DNA from: JADFNO01 sp965369945
GTDB taxonomy: Bacteria; Planctomycetota; Phycisphaerae; Phycisphaerales; SM1A02
Direction: 5' to 3'
DNA length: 9,670 bases
Assembly (NCBI GenBank): GCA_965369945.1
Contig: CBDUST010000164.1
Coordinates: 1 to 9,670, forward strand
A program made the position numbers and the translations under genes. The notes below the pieces were generated by a model. The model ran no database searches. It was not told the origin of the DNA and was given only the letters and a program-made list of their open reading frames with translations. This document shows, piece after piece, positions 1-6,536 of this stretch. The stretch's first letter is position 1, and each line of letters begins with the position of its first letter.

Positions 1-1
1 G

Positions 2-874
2 TGGGTTCGTGCTTTGCACATGAACCACCGTATGAATGCGGTCTTCCAACATGCGATCGAGCGCGGTGAGACAACCCAGGGCCTGAAGCAGCTGATCTTC
101 CTCGACGACGCCCAGCGACTCCTTAGCAAAGCTGGCGACGACAAGCAGCACCACGCCTCCCCCATGGAAGAATTCTTGCAGGTCATCCGTGGGTCCGGTC
201 GTGGCGTGTGCTTATTTATTCAATCTCCTGCCAACATCAGCTCCAATGTGCGCGCCAATACCGCCACGAAAGTGATGGGACGATTGGGTACGGCAGAGGA
301 TTGGCGATGTCTCGGTCGTGACATGGCCATGACACCCGAGCAGATCGACTGGGCCCGCCGACACCTGCGGCCGGGATTGTTCATCTGCACGCTCGCGGAG
401 GGATCATGGCGCGAACCGTTCCTAATGCGGATCCCCCGGCTGACGATCCCACACTCGGTCACGGACGAGGACGTAAAGCGGAGCCAGCTACCTCTGCGCA
501 GTTCGAAGACGCAATTTGCCTCCGAGTTCGCCGACTGGAGACCGCGTCCCTCTATTCGTGTCCAACAGTCGTCCGGTGCACGAGCGCCCAAGACACAGTC
601 TACTCAAAGCCAGGCTGATTCATCACATCACCAGCAACGGGCACATTCCGATGCCGAGCTGCGAATCTTGGCGGCCATCGCGTCGAATCCGGGGTTGCCG
701 TCGAGTCGCTACGCCAAGCTCGCCCACATGAGTCCGAAACGCTTTGCCGCGTTGCGCGCTGTGCTCGTCCGCGATGGGCTTCTCCGCGAGCATGAGATCG
801 CCACCGGGTCGCGCGGCCGGAATGCCATCGTTCTTGAACTCCTCCCGCCAGCCATCGAGGCGCTCAAACAATGA
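2..874 (+). CDS. HerA/FtsK-superfamily ATPase with C-terminal winged helix, 5'-truncated by window edge
   Basis: The reading frame is open to the window edge, so the N-terminus with the Walker A loop lies outside; 290 residues are visible. Counting from the first full codon, residues 31-36 (LIFLDD) form a Walker B strand. Residues 69-75 (VCLFIQS) end in the sensor glutamine seen in HerA/FtsK/VirD4-type hexameric pumps, followed by an SNVRANTATKVMGRL stretch that resembles the conserved 'N..t+i..Rl' segment of that family. A polar Ser/Gln-rich linker leads to a winged-helix-like tail (about residues 213-290) with a RYAKLAHMSPKRFAALRAVL recognition-helix region. Family knowledge: such enzymes translocate DNA or couple it to secretion or nuclease partners. 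The next gene, 13 bases downstream, is nuclease-like, which fits a pump-nuclease pair. It could also be a conjugative coupling ATPase; the missing half would decide. Confidence 0.75.
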   Translation, partial: WVRALHMNHRMNAVFQHAIERGETTQGLKQLIFLDDAQRLLSKAGDDKQHHASPMEEFLQVIRGSGRGVCLFIQSPANISSNVRANTATKVMGRLGTAEDWRCLGRDMAMTPEQIDWARRHLRPGLFICTLAEGSWREPFLMRIPRLTIPHSVTDEDVKRSQLPLRSSKTQFASEFADWRPRPSIRVQQSSGARAPKTQSTQSQADSSHHQQRAHSDAELRILAAIASNPGLPSSRYAKLAHMSPKRFAALRAVLVRDGLLREHEIATGSRGRNAIVLELLPPAIEALKQ

Positions 875-887
875 AGGAGACGTCAAC

Positions 888-1334
888 GTGAGAGGTGGTT
901 TTGAACATCAACTCATCCTCGAACCGATCGCGGCGCACTTTCGATCCCTTCCGGGGGCGGAGGTCCACGAGGAGTATCAGGTCGGTCCGATACCCGCGTT
1001 CGGTGCGGTGGATCTCTTTACCGTTTGGCAAGCGCACCGCATCGTCGTGGAGATCGAGCTCACGTCGCGGCGCGTGGTGTGGGATATCGACAAGGCTCTG
1101 GGTCTGGATGCCTCTCACCTTTTCGTCGTGATGCCCACCGCCAAGGCGGTGATCGCCGCGCGCCGTCGGGTCAGAGGAGCCGGCCCATTCCGGGGGCCAA
1201 AGACGTTTTCGATTCTGCCCTTTGGACCGGCGCTGCGGCGGATTCGAGATTGTTTTCCATTGATTTCCAATCCCATTCCCCCCGGAAATCAAATCCCAAA
1301 CCGCTCCAACATCTTTTGGGAGGTCAAGCGATGA
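888..1334 (+). CDS. Small PD-(D/E)XK nuclease-like protein
   Basis: The GTG start at 888 is chosen because AAGGAGA sits at 874-880 just upstream and the first gene ends at 874; longer versions would overlap that gene deeply. The product has 148 residues. Its core reads GAVDLF (Asp42) followed by RIVVEIELTSRRV (Glu55, Glu57), the strand-turn-strand D...ExE arrangement typical of the PD-(D/E)XK restriction-endonuclease fold. A helix with WDIDKAL and a further strand SHLFVVMPTAKA follow, as expected for that fold. The usual lysine of ExK is replaced by glutamate, seen in some active members, so activity is likely but not certain. The C-terminus is proline-rich. The stop overlaps the next start (ATGA at 1331-1334). 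The role is probably DNA cleavage or end processing together with the upstream ATPase (inference). Confidence 0.6.
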   Translation: MRGGFEHQLILEPIAAHFRSLPGAEVHEEYQVGPIPAFGAVDLFTVWQAHRIVVEIELTSRRVVWDIDKALGLDASHLFVVMPTAKAVIAARRRVRGAGPFRGPKTFSILPFGPALRRIRDCFPLISNPIPPGNQIPNRSNIFWEVKR

Positions 1335-1564
1335 ACGTGCATTGGCACCGAGTCGTGGCTTTTGCCCTCGTCCTGACCGTGGTGATCTTGGCGATCGTGT
1401 TCTGGCCCGAGCTCGGCGGCGTCTTCTCCACCGTGCGATCCGTTGGCGACCGGTATGCCGATCCCGGGGACCGCACCTTCGGGCTAATCATCTTCGCCGT
1501 GCTCGTTCTGAGCACTCTGGTCGCTCTGAGAATCATCATACACAACGGAGGGAGAGATCGATGA
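1331..1564 (+). CDS. Small two-helix membrane protein
   Basis: This 77-residue protein starts at the ATG at 1331, inside the stop of the previous gene and preceded by GGGAGG at 1318-1323. It has two clear hydrophobic segments. The first, about residues 8-23 (VVAFALVLTVVILAIV), is followed by FWPELGG. The second, about residues 54-69 (FGLIIFAVLVLSTLVA), is followed by RIIIHNGGRDR. A polar loop of about 30 residues rich in Asp, Arg and Gly lies between them. The basic C-terminus suggests it faces the cytoplasm by the positive-inside rule. I do not recognise a family. Its place between a nuclease-like gene and a GrpE-like gene, with ATGA overlaps on both sides, argues that it is a real, co-translated component, perhaps a membrane anchor or effector of the module. 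Confidence 0.7.
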   Translation: MNVHWHRVVAFALVLTVVILAIVFWPELGGVFSTVRSVGDRYADPGDRTFGLIIFAVLVLSTLVALRIIIHNGGRDR

Positions 1565-2175
1565 CCGCCATCTCTACGGAACCGAATGAAACGGACGTGG
1601 TCTCGCCGTCGCAGGATGAATGCGATCAGCCGGAGCAGTTCCGCGAGCTGTTGACTCAGTGTGCCGACACCCAGGTGCGCATTCTGCGAGCTATCGATCA
1701 ACTGTCTAGGGATCGTGAGGTTCTGTCGGCGATGCACGAACAGAACCGATCGCTGCTCGAAGGATTTTATGAGCGCGAGACCCTGTTGCCCGTCCTCCGT
1801 TCGCTCATCGCCATCGCCGATCGCTGTCGCCAGGAGTTAGGACGGTTTCGGCGCACGCTCGATGGGTATGAGCCTCGTTTGCGCCGGGACGTGATCGAGC
1901 TCTCACTTCGCCAACTCGTCGACAGCAGGCAGGCCGATCTCATCGAGATCGAGGAGGTGCTCTCGCGCTTCGGAGTCGATCGGTATCGACATCCTTCACA
2001 CCGGTTCGATCCGTCACACCAGAAGTGCCTGAAATGCATTCCTACTGCTGATCCCAGACGCTACCAACTCATTGAACGTCGCGTGCTGCCCGGCTACCGA
2101 CGGCACAAGCATGTTATTCGCCCCGAACTCGTGCACGTGTACGTGCCCGACCCTTCGGACTCCCCTGTTTCCTAG
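1561..2175 (+). CDS. GrpE-like nucleotide exchange factor
   Basis: This 204-residue protein starts at the ATG at 1561, overlapping the preceding stop, with GGAGGGAG just upstream. The layout is that of GrpE. There is an acidic, disordered N-terminus, then a long helical region (about residues 25-135) with heptad-like hydrophobics and the hallmark LLPVLRSLIAIADR (residues 75-88). A C-terminal beta domain has RFDPSHQKC (about 148-156) and RVLPGYRRHKHVIRPELVHV (174-193), which align with the GrpE pattern F.P..HEAV...V..GY...GRVLRPA.V.V. GrpE proteins release ADP from Hsp70; an Hsp70-like gene begins 11 bases downstream, so the two almost certainly work together. Odd points are a CLKC pair (Cys156, Cys159) where HEAV is normally found, and weak overall similarity to housekeeping GrpE. 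This is likely a dedicated paralogue and not the general heat-shock copy. Confidence 0.8.
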   Translation: MTAISTEPNETDVVSPSQDECDQPEQFRELLTQCADTQVRILRAIDQLSRDREVLSAMHEQNRSLLEGFYERETLLPVLRSLIAIADRCRQELGRFRRTLDGYEPRLRRDVIELSLRQLVDSRQADLIEIEEVLSRFGVDRYRHPSHRFDPSHQKCLKCIPTADPRRYQLIERRVLPGYRRHKHVIRPELVHVYVPDPSDSPVS

Positions 2176-2186
2176 GAGAACACCTC

Positions 2187-3698
2187 ATGTTTGGATTCGA
2201 CATCGGAACGACGAGATCAAAAGTGGCCAAGGTCGACCCGACCGGCAAGCCGTCCATTATCACCAACAGCCGCGGCGAGCCCACCACACCCAGCGTCCTG
2301 TACCGCGATCGCTCCGGCCAGATGTTGGTTGGGACCGATGCCCGGGAACAAGGTGTCATCGACCCCCGAGGATACGCAGCCAACTTCAAGCTCGCGTTAG
2401 GAACGACTCAAAGCATCCTTCAAGACGGCGATCCATTCACGCCCACCGACGCAACGGCGGCGCTGATCGCCGCCCTCAAAGAAGACGCTGAGAACGCAAC
2501 GGGCACGCAAGTCGAGGAAGCCGTCTTCACCTGTCCCGCCAACTTCCGTGACGATGCGAAGCAGGCCCTCCTAGAGGCGGCCGAACGCAACGGCATCAAG
2601 GTACAACGACTCGTGCCGGAACCGTCCGCGGCCGGCTTCGCCTACTCACACGCCAAGGGTTTCGACAAGGCCAGGATACTCGTGTACGACTTCGGCGGCG
2701 GGACATTCGACGTCTCCGTCATCGAGATCGACGGGGATCAGATCACCGTACGTTCGACCGAGGGCGTGCCTCACCTGGGTGGGAACAACCTCGACGAGGC
2801 TCTGGAATCCTTCGTTCTCGACGCCGTGCGAATACAGACGGCCAAGGAACCGACCCCGCAATCAGACCCGCTCTTTTTCCTTGACGTGCGTCAACGTATC
2901 GAGACGGCAAAGATCTCGCTCGGTGCGCAGAAGGAGGTTCCCATCGTCACGAGCTTTGGCGGCGCTCAGATTCTCGTCCAAGTGACCCAGGAAAAATTCC
3001 AGAAGGCGATCGACCCACTTGTACAACAATCTCTGGATGCGCTTGACCACGCCGTCCAGGCAGCCGGTCTTTCGACTGACAAGATTGATCGACTCATCAT
3101 GGTCGGAGGAACGTCTCGACTTCCCTACATCCAAAGTCGCGTCGCTGAACATACCGGGATCGTTCCTCATCTGGATATCGATCCCGAAAAGGCCATCGCC
3201 TACGGCGCGGCGCTGGCCAGCGTCAGTGAAATTGCCCGCGAAGGACGAACGGCCACACTGCAAGGTCAGGTGATCCCGGCCCCGGATGCCTTTGTCCGCG
3301 ACTGCACCGCCCATGACGTCGGTTGCTGCGTCGTCGTCGACCGACAATCCAAGCGGCGGTTCGTCAACTCGGTGATCATTCCAAAGAACACTCCGATCCC
3401 ATGTCAGAGGTCTGACCGTTTCTACCTCGAGCACGACGAGCAGACGGCAGCGCAGATCGAGATTCTTCAAGGTGAAGCGGAGGCGCAGCGCGATGACTGT
3501 CTTCTGATCGGCGAGTTGGCCCTTGACGACCTGCCCCGTGAGCCGAATCGCTCTGAGCGGATCCACGTTGAGTATGTGATTGACGCCAACGGCATGGTGA
3601 CCGCGACCGCCACCGACAAGGTCAGCGGCAAGAGCCAGACCGTGGCCGTGGACTACAAGCGGGGCATCAAGCCGCGCCCCAAACCCAAGGCTGCGTGA
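2187..3698 (+). CDS. Hsp70/DnaK-like chaperone lacking the C-terminal lid
   Basis: This 503-residue protein starts at the ATG at 2187, preceded by TAGGAGAAC. The ATPase domain spans about residues 1-355. It has phosphate-1 FDIGTT (4-9), Lys68 in NFKLALG, VPEPSAAGFAY (143-153), phosphate-2 DFGGGTFD (168-175, with Asp168, Thr173 and Asp175 intact) and the adenosine motif MVGGTSRLP (305-313). A divergent linker (about 355-375) leads to a beta-type substrate-binding domain ending with DANGMVTATATDKVSGK (466-482), matching DnaK. It stops about 20 residues later, so the helical lid and charged tail of DnaK (about 600-640 residues) are absent. The invariant GDTHLGG is GVPHLGG here. The hydrophobic linker (VLLLD in DnaK) is replaced by AFVRD. 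The upstream GrpE-like gene is the expected exchange partner; no J-domain protein is visible. Role inferred: ATP-driven conformational control of a partner in this module. Confidence 0.92.
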   Translation: MFGFDIGTTRSKVAKVDPTGKPSIITNSRGEPTTPSVLYRDRSGQMLVGTDAREQGVIDPRGYAANFKLALGTTQSILQDGDPFTPTDATAALIAALKEDAENATGTQVEEAVFTCPANFRDDAKQALLEAAERNGIKVQRLVPEPSAAGFAYSHAKGFDKARILVYDFGGGTFDVSVIEIDGDQITVRSTEGVPHLGGNNLDEALESFVLDAVRIQTAKEPTPQSDPLFFLDVRQRIETAKISLGAQKEVPIVTSFGGAQILVQVTQEKFQKAIDPLVQQSLDALDHAVQAAGLSTDKIDRLIMVGGTSRLPYIQSRVAEHTGIVPHLDIDPEKAIAYGAALASVSEIAREGRTATLQGQVIPAPDAFVRDCTAHDVGCCVVVDRQSKRRFVNSVIIPKNTPIPCQRSDRFYLEHDEQTAAQIEILQGEAEAQRDDCLLIGELALDDLPREPNRSERIHVEYVIDANGMVTATATDKVSGKSQTVAVDYKRGIKPRPKPKAA

Positions 3699-3759
3699 AA
3701 CACCGCTCCAGGAATGAGCGACACAACCCAGAGGTACCCCTAACTTGAGGATCGAATCA

Positions 3760-4497
3760 ATGCAAGCACTTACAGGCCACATGTCGACGAGTGATCTTCT
3801 TCAAAAGCCTAATCGCACCGTTGTTTCCCTTAGAACCTGGTTCAAGTCCATCTTCGGCGCGATTGACCGGTGGATGCGAGGTCAGGTCGTAGAGGCGCTC
3901 CCTCCGACGGAAATACGAGCCACCGAATCTGCACAGCGCAATGCCGTTCTGGTCATCGACGCATCGCCATCGATGCTCAAAAGTGATTGGGAACCGTCGC
4001 GACTTGCCGCCGCCCAACAGGCTGCCGAGGCATTCGTCAAGCGGCTGGCCCGTGACGATCCTTGGGCCTCGGTGGCCGTGGTCAGCTACCACAAGGGGGC
4101 GAAGGTCAACTGTCCACTCACCCCGGTGACGAAGCCCACCACGGTGGTCCGCGCTGTTCATGCGATTTCGACATCAGGTTCAACCAATATCACAGCCGGC
4201 CTTAAAGCGGCGCATGGAATGCTCAAGAAGCGCCCTGGCAACAACCAAGTCGTGCTTTTGACCGACGGGCATCACAACACGGGGCCATCACCCCAACATG
4301 TTGCAGGGCAACTGCGCGATCTGGCCGTCCTTGAGACCGTCGGGATCGGCGGCGCTCCCCGTGACGTCGATGCAAAGTTGCTCAAGGCAATCTCGTCATC
4401 GTATCCGGACGGCACCAAGCGATACCGATGGATTGGCGACTCCGAGAAACTCGTTCAGCATTTCCAGACGCTGGCCGGACGGATTACCAGATCATGA
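3760..4497 (+). CDS. VWA-domain protein with intact MIDAS metal site
   Basis: The start at ATG 3760 is preferred because TGAGGA lies about nine bases upstream; a TTG at 3745 would sit on that ribosome-binding site, and ATG 3781 is a shorter alternative. The product has 245 residues. After a basic, partly amphipathic N-terminal segment (about 1-58; WFKSIFGAIDRWMRG could be membrane-associating) comes a VWA fold. Strand AVLVIDASPS carries the DxSxS motif (Asp67, Ser69, Ser71), Thr142 sits in GSTNIT, and Asp169 in VVLLTDG. These three loops form the metal-ion-dependent adhesion site, so divalent-cation-mediated protein binding is expected. The C-terminal part (VGIGGAPRDVDAKLLKAIS) is typical of VWA helix 6. 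The stop overlaps the start of the next, membrane protein gene. It follows the chaperone by 61 bases; the chaperone or membrane proteins are the likely partners. Confidence 0.88.
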   Translation: MQALTGHMSTSDLLQKPNRTVVSLRTWFKSIFGAIDRWMRGQVVEALPPTEIRATESAQRNAVLVIDASPSMLKSDWEPSRLAAAQQAAEAFVKRLARDDPWASVAVVSYHKGAKVNCPLTPVTKPTTVVRAVHAISTSGSTNITAGLKAAHGMLKKRPGNNQVVLLTDGHHNTGPSPQHVAGQLRDLAVLETVGIGGAPRDVDAKLLKAISSSYPDGTKRYRWIGDSEKLVQHFQTLAGRITRS

Positions 4498-4793
4498 TCG
4501 CCATCCCCGTGACTATCCTGAGCGTGCCGCTCGTCATTGCCGTGTGGGCGATCGACAGTGTTCTCTTCCTCGTTGTTGCTCGACTCATGCTGGGGCGGAT
4601 CGGTCCGATGCGCGTGACGGCGAGCTATCTATCACTCGAGCAGCTTATCGATCCTGTTGCCGCGAGGATCGGGCGATGGTTGTCCCATCGTACCGGACGG
4701 AGTGTGCATCAATACGCGCAGTGGATGGCGTTCATCCTTGGACTATGCGCGGCACGCTGGATCGTGATCCTGTGTCTGATCGCCGTTGGGTAA
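4494..4793 (+). CDS. Small membrane protein coupled to VWA gene
   Basis: This 99-residue protein begins at the ATG at 4494, sharing ATGA with the VWA stop (4495-4497), so translation is probably coupled. There is an N-terminal hydrophobic stretch of about 34 residues (IPVTILSVPLVIAVWAI, then LFLVVARLMLG), enough for one long or two short membrane helices. It is followed by an amphipathic middle (about residues 37-72, SLEQLIDPVAARIGRWLSHR) and a C-terminal hydrophobic segment (about 75-98, WMAFILGLCAARW then IVILCLIAVG). The protein ends immediately after this helix. I do not recognise a named family. Its obligate-looking linkage to the VWA gene suggests that it tethers the VWA/Hsp70 assembly to the membrane, or is the membrane-acting part (inference). 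It ends the gene run; 58 bases follow before the excisionase-like gene. Confidence 0.7.
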   Translation: MIAIPVTILSVPLVIAVWAIDSVLFLVVARLMLGRIGPMRVTASYLSLEQLIDPVAARIGRWLSHRTGRSVHQYAQWMAFILGLCAARWIVILCLIAVG

Positions 4794-4840
4794 GGAGCGT
4801 TCTCGAGGACCGCGGCAAACGACGAATGTACGGTGCGATG

Positions 4841-4850
4841 GTGATATCAC
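4841..4850. promoter_or_regulatory. 10-bp perfect palindrome just before the excisionase-like start
   Basis: GTGATATCAC is a perfect palindrome ending one base before the ATG at 4852. It occupies the ribosome-binding region, where a repressor such as the HTH product itself could act. No clear Shine-Dalgarno sequence is present there. The assignment as an operator is inference only; a 10-bp palindrome can occur by chance. Confidence 0.25.
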
Positions 4851-4851
4851 G

Positions 4852-5133
4852 ATGACTGAGTTCTTCCCCAACACACACCCCCCGCAACCTGTGCCCGCAC
4901 TTCTCACCAAAGACGATGCGGTACGTTTTCTGAGGCTGGATCTGGACCGGGACCTGTCTCGCGGCAAACGGGCACTCCGTCGTCTCGTCGAGCGGAAACT
5001 CATTCGTCCGTGCCGGGTCGGCAAACGGTCAAGGTTCTTAAGAGAGGAGCTTTTGCGATACCTCCGCTGGCAGACGGAGTTGCATGGTGAGGCCCCTGAC
5101 GCCCCCGGAATGGGGACTAAACGGGGATTCTAG
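4852..5133 (+). CDS. Excisionase-like helix-turn-helix DNA-binding protein
   Basis: This 93-residue basic protein starts at the ATG at 4852. After a proline-rich leader (about residues 1-15) it has LLTKDDAVRFLRLD (17-30), then RGKRALRRLVERKLIRPCRV (37-56) and a short wing GKRSRFLREELLRYLRW. This is the helix-turn-helix plus wing arrangement of MerR-like excisionases and of small HTH proteins that precede tyrosine integrases. 'Accounts for xis' is supported mainly by position: the integrase starts 56 bases downstream on the same strand. It probably directs excision and/or regulates the integrase gene. No strong ribosome-binding site is visible; a GTGATATCAC palindrome covers that region. It could equally be a plain transcriptional regulator of the element. 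Confidence 0.7.
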   Translation: MTEFFPNTHPPQPVPALLTKDDAVRFLRLDLDRDLSRGKRALRRLVERKLIRPCRVGKRSRFLREELLRYLRWQTELHGEAPDAPGMGTKRGF

Positions 5134-5140
5134 GGATTGC

Positions 5141-5162
5141 CCTTGGGCGCTTGCGCCCTAGG
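5141..5162. repeat. GC-rich stem-loop between HTH and integrase genes
   Basis: GGGCGC (5145-5150) and GCGCCC (5153-5158) form a perfect six-pair stem closed by TT, extended after one T-T mismatch by CCT/AGG. There is no T-run after it, so it is a poor intrinsic terminator. It lies about 30 bases before the integrase start and could attenuate expression or mark recombinase/accessory-protein binding (inference). Confidence 0.4.
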
Positions 5163-5189
5163 TGGCTTTGCGCTAGCTTCGTGGATGCT

Positions 5190-6374
5190 ATGAGAACGAC
5201 AGGTGTGACATTACGGAAGATCAAGCGGCCCGTGAAGAACGGCAAAGTGCGTTTCGAATGGCATCTGCGCTGGCATGGAACCGATGGCACGCATTACTGC
5301 AGGAAGCTGGCGGACTGTAGTCGGATGACCAAGCGCGAGGCGGAGAAGCATCGGCGGGGTTTTCAGGTCGAAATGGATCGCAAGGAGATTCCTCGCGACA
5401 AGCCGCAGCCCATGACACTCGATGAGTTCTGTCGTTTTCACGAGCACGCCATCGGTGATACCCGGAAAGCCACTACTCGCTACGAATACCGAGTTGCGAT
5501 TCAACACGCCTGCAATGCACTGGGCAAGGACCGATTGATTCGCAGAATCGGGGCCATGGACGCAGGACGGATCCGGGCCAAGATGACAGCGTCTACTACC
5601 ACTAAGGGCAAGGTCATCGGAAGACTTCGGGCGATGTTCAATCGCGCCAAAGACTGGGAACTAGTAACCCACAACCCTTTCACGAAACAGCCGATGCCTC
5701 CACCGAAGACTAGCCAGAAGCGAATCTTCGAGCTGCACGAGATTGATGCCATGGTCAAGGTCGCACCAACGCTCTGGTGGAGGGCGTTCATTCAGCTCGC
5801 CTACACTTCTGGATTACGGCTGACGGAGTTACTCAATCTGCAATGGCGGGATGTGGACTTCAAAGATGAGTCCGTCACCGTGGTTGGAAAAAATGATGAG
5901 GGTTGCCAAACACCAGATGGAACCACGTACCGCACACTATCTTGGTCTCCCAAGACACACCAAAGACGTTCTGTCCCGATCCCGGAAACTACAGTTGCCA
6001 TCTTGAACAAATTGAAGGCAGCATCAGACGGGTCGCCGTACTGCTTTATCTCTCTGGATCGCCTTTTGGTCTTGGAGACGAAGAGACAATCGGGGATTCT
6101 TCGAGAGCGGTTCGAAGTCGTGAACAATGTGCTGAGGAATTTCAAGGTCATTCAGCGACATGCGGCCCAGATGCTAGGGACCGAAGATTGGGTGATCGGA
6201 ACGGTTCATGATCTGCGTCGCAGCTACGGAACGCGCATGGCGGATGTTGTCCCAATGCACGTTCTGATGAAATGGATGGGCCATTCTGATATTTCGGTGA
6301 CCGCGAAGTACTACCTTGATGTCTCCGACCAACATGCTGAGACGGCACGAGGTGCATTCAGTGCGGTGCGCTAA
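5190..6374 (+). CDS. Tyrosine recombinase/integrase
   Basis: The ATG at 5190 gives 394 residues starting MRTTGVTLRKIKR; a longer frame exists but enters the upstream stem-loop. The N-terminal region (about 1-70) has basic and aromatic residues typical of an arm-binding domain. A SAM-like core-binding domain follows (about 75-165; MTLDEFCRFH to HNPF). The catalytic domain contains Arg210 (TSGLRLTELLNLQWRDV), Lys255 (SPKTHQRRSVPI), His340-x-x-Arg343 (HDLRRSYGTRMA), His365 (WMGHSDISVT) and Tyr374 (AKYYLD), so the full R-K-HxxR-H-Y set is present and the enzyme should be active. It catalyses site-specific integration and excision through a 3'-phosphotyrosine link. With the preceding HTH gene it forms an xis/int module, implying that the upstream chaperone/VWA cluster is element cargo. 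It is the last + strand gene before a strand switch. Confidence 0.95.
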   Translation: MRTTGVTLRKIKRPVKNGKVRFEWHLRWHGTDGTHYCRKLADCSRMTKREAEKHRRGFQVEMDRKEIPRDKPQPMTLDEFCRFHEHAIGDTRKATTRYEYRVAIQHACNALGKDRLIRRIGAMDAGRIRAKMTASTTTKGKVIGRLRAMFNRAKDWELVTHNPFTKQPMPPPKTSQKRIFELHEIDAMVKVAPTLWWRAFIQLAYTSGLRLTELLNLQWRDVDFKDESVTVVGKNDEGCQTPDGTTYRTLSWSPKTHQRRSVPIPETTVAILNKLKAASDGSPYCFISLDRLLVLETKRQSGILRERFEVVNNVLRNFKVIQRHAAQMLGTEDWVIGTVHDLRRSYGTRMADVVPMHVLMKWMGHSDISVTAKYYLDVSDQHAETARGAFSAVR

Positions 6375-6377
6375 GGA

Positions 6378-6412
6378 AGTGAGTCTAATCGATGAATAGC
6401 CAATCGCTCACT
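6378..6412. repeat. Interrupted inverted repeat just after the integrase stop
   Basis: AGTGAG (6378-6383) pairs with CTCACT (6407-6412), and the inner CGAT (6390-6393) with ATCG (6403-6406), leaving a one-sided six-base bulge. There is no T-run, so it is not a standard intrinsic terminator. Being directly behind the integrase it could contain an attachment site, but no matching copy was found elsewhere in the window. Confidence 0.3.
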
Positions 6413-6536
6413 AGACGGCCATACGGTTACTGATGTCGGGCAAGGAACGATCAGCGTTAACGCCAAACAGACCCAGTCGTGTGTTAGCTCAGATGGATGT
6501 TCGCGAAAGCGTGGACTACTCCATCGCTCTATTTGG
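6413..6536. other. Gene-free spacer between convergent genes
   Basis: This is the tail-to-tail junction between the + strand integrase and the minus-strand genes. I see no convincing gene, RNA or strong terminator in it. It is the likely place for the composition change from the GC-rich cluster to the more AT-rich right part, hence a possible element boundary (inference). Confidence 0.4.

Noticed and set aside
220..591. Minus-strand open frame opposite the ATPase gene
   Set aside because: It lies fully inside a gene with clear ATPase motifs, has no ribosome-binding site, and its product is low in sensible hydrophobic patterning.
3704..3720. CGCTC/GAGCG stem after the Hsp70 gene as a terminator
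   Set aside because: There are only five pairs with no T-run, and the VWA gene follows closely, so termination there is not supported.
3745..3759. TTG start for the VWA protein
   Set aside because: The TTG overlaps the likely ribosome-binding site TGAGGA for the ATG at 3760, which is better placed.
2862..3782. 306-codon minus-strand open frame opposite the Hsp70 gene
   Set aside because: It is a mirror of the GC-rich Hsp70 coding frame; the + strand product has all Hsp70 motifs and this one has none.
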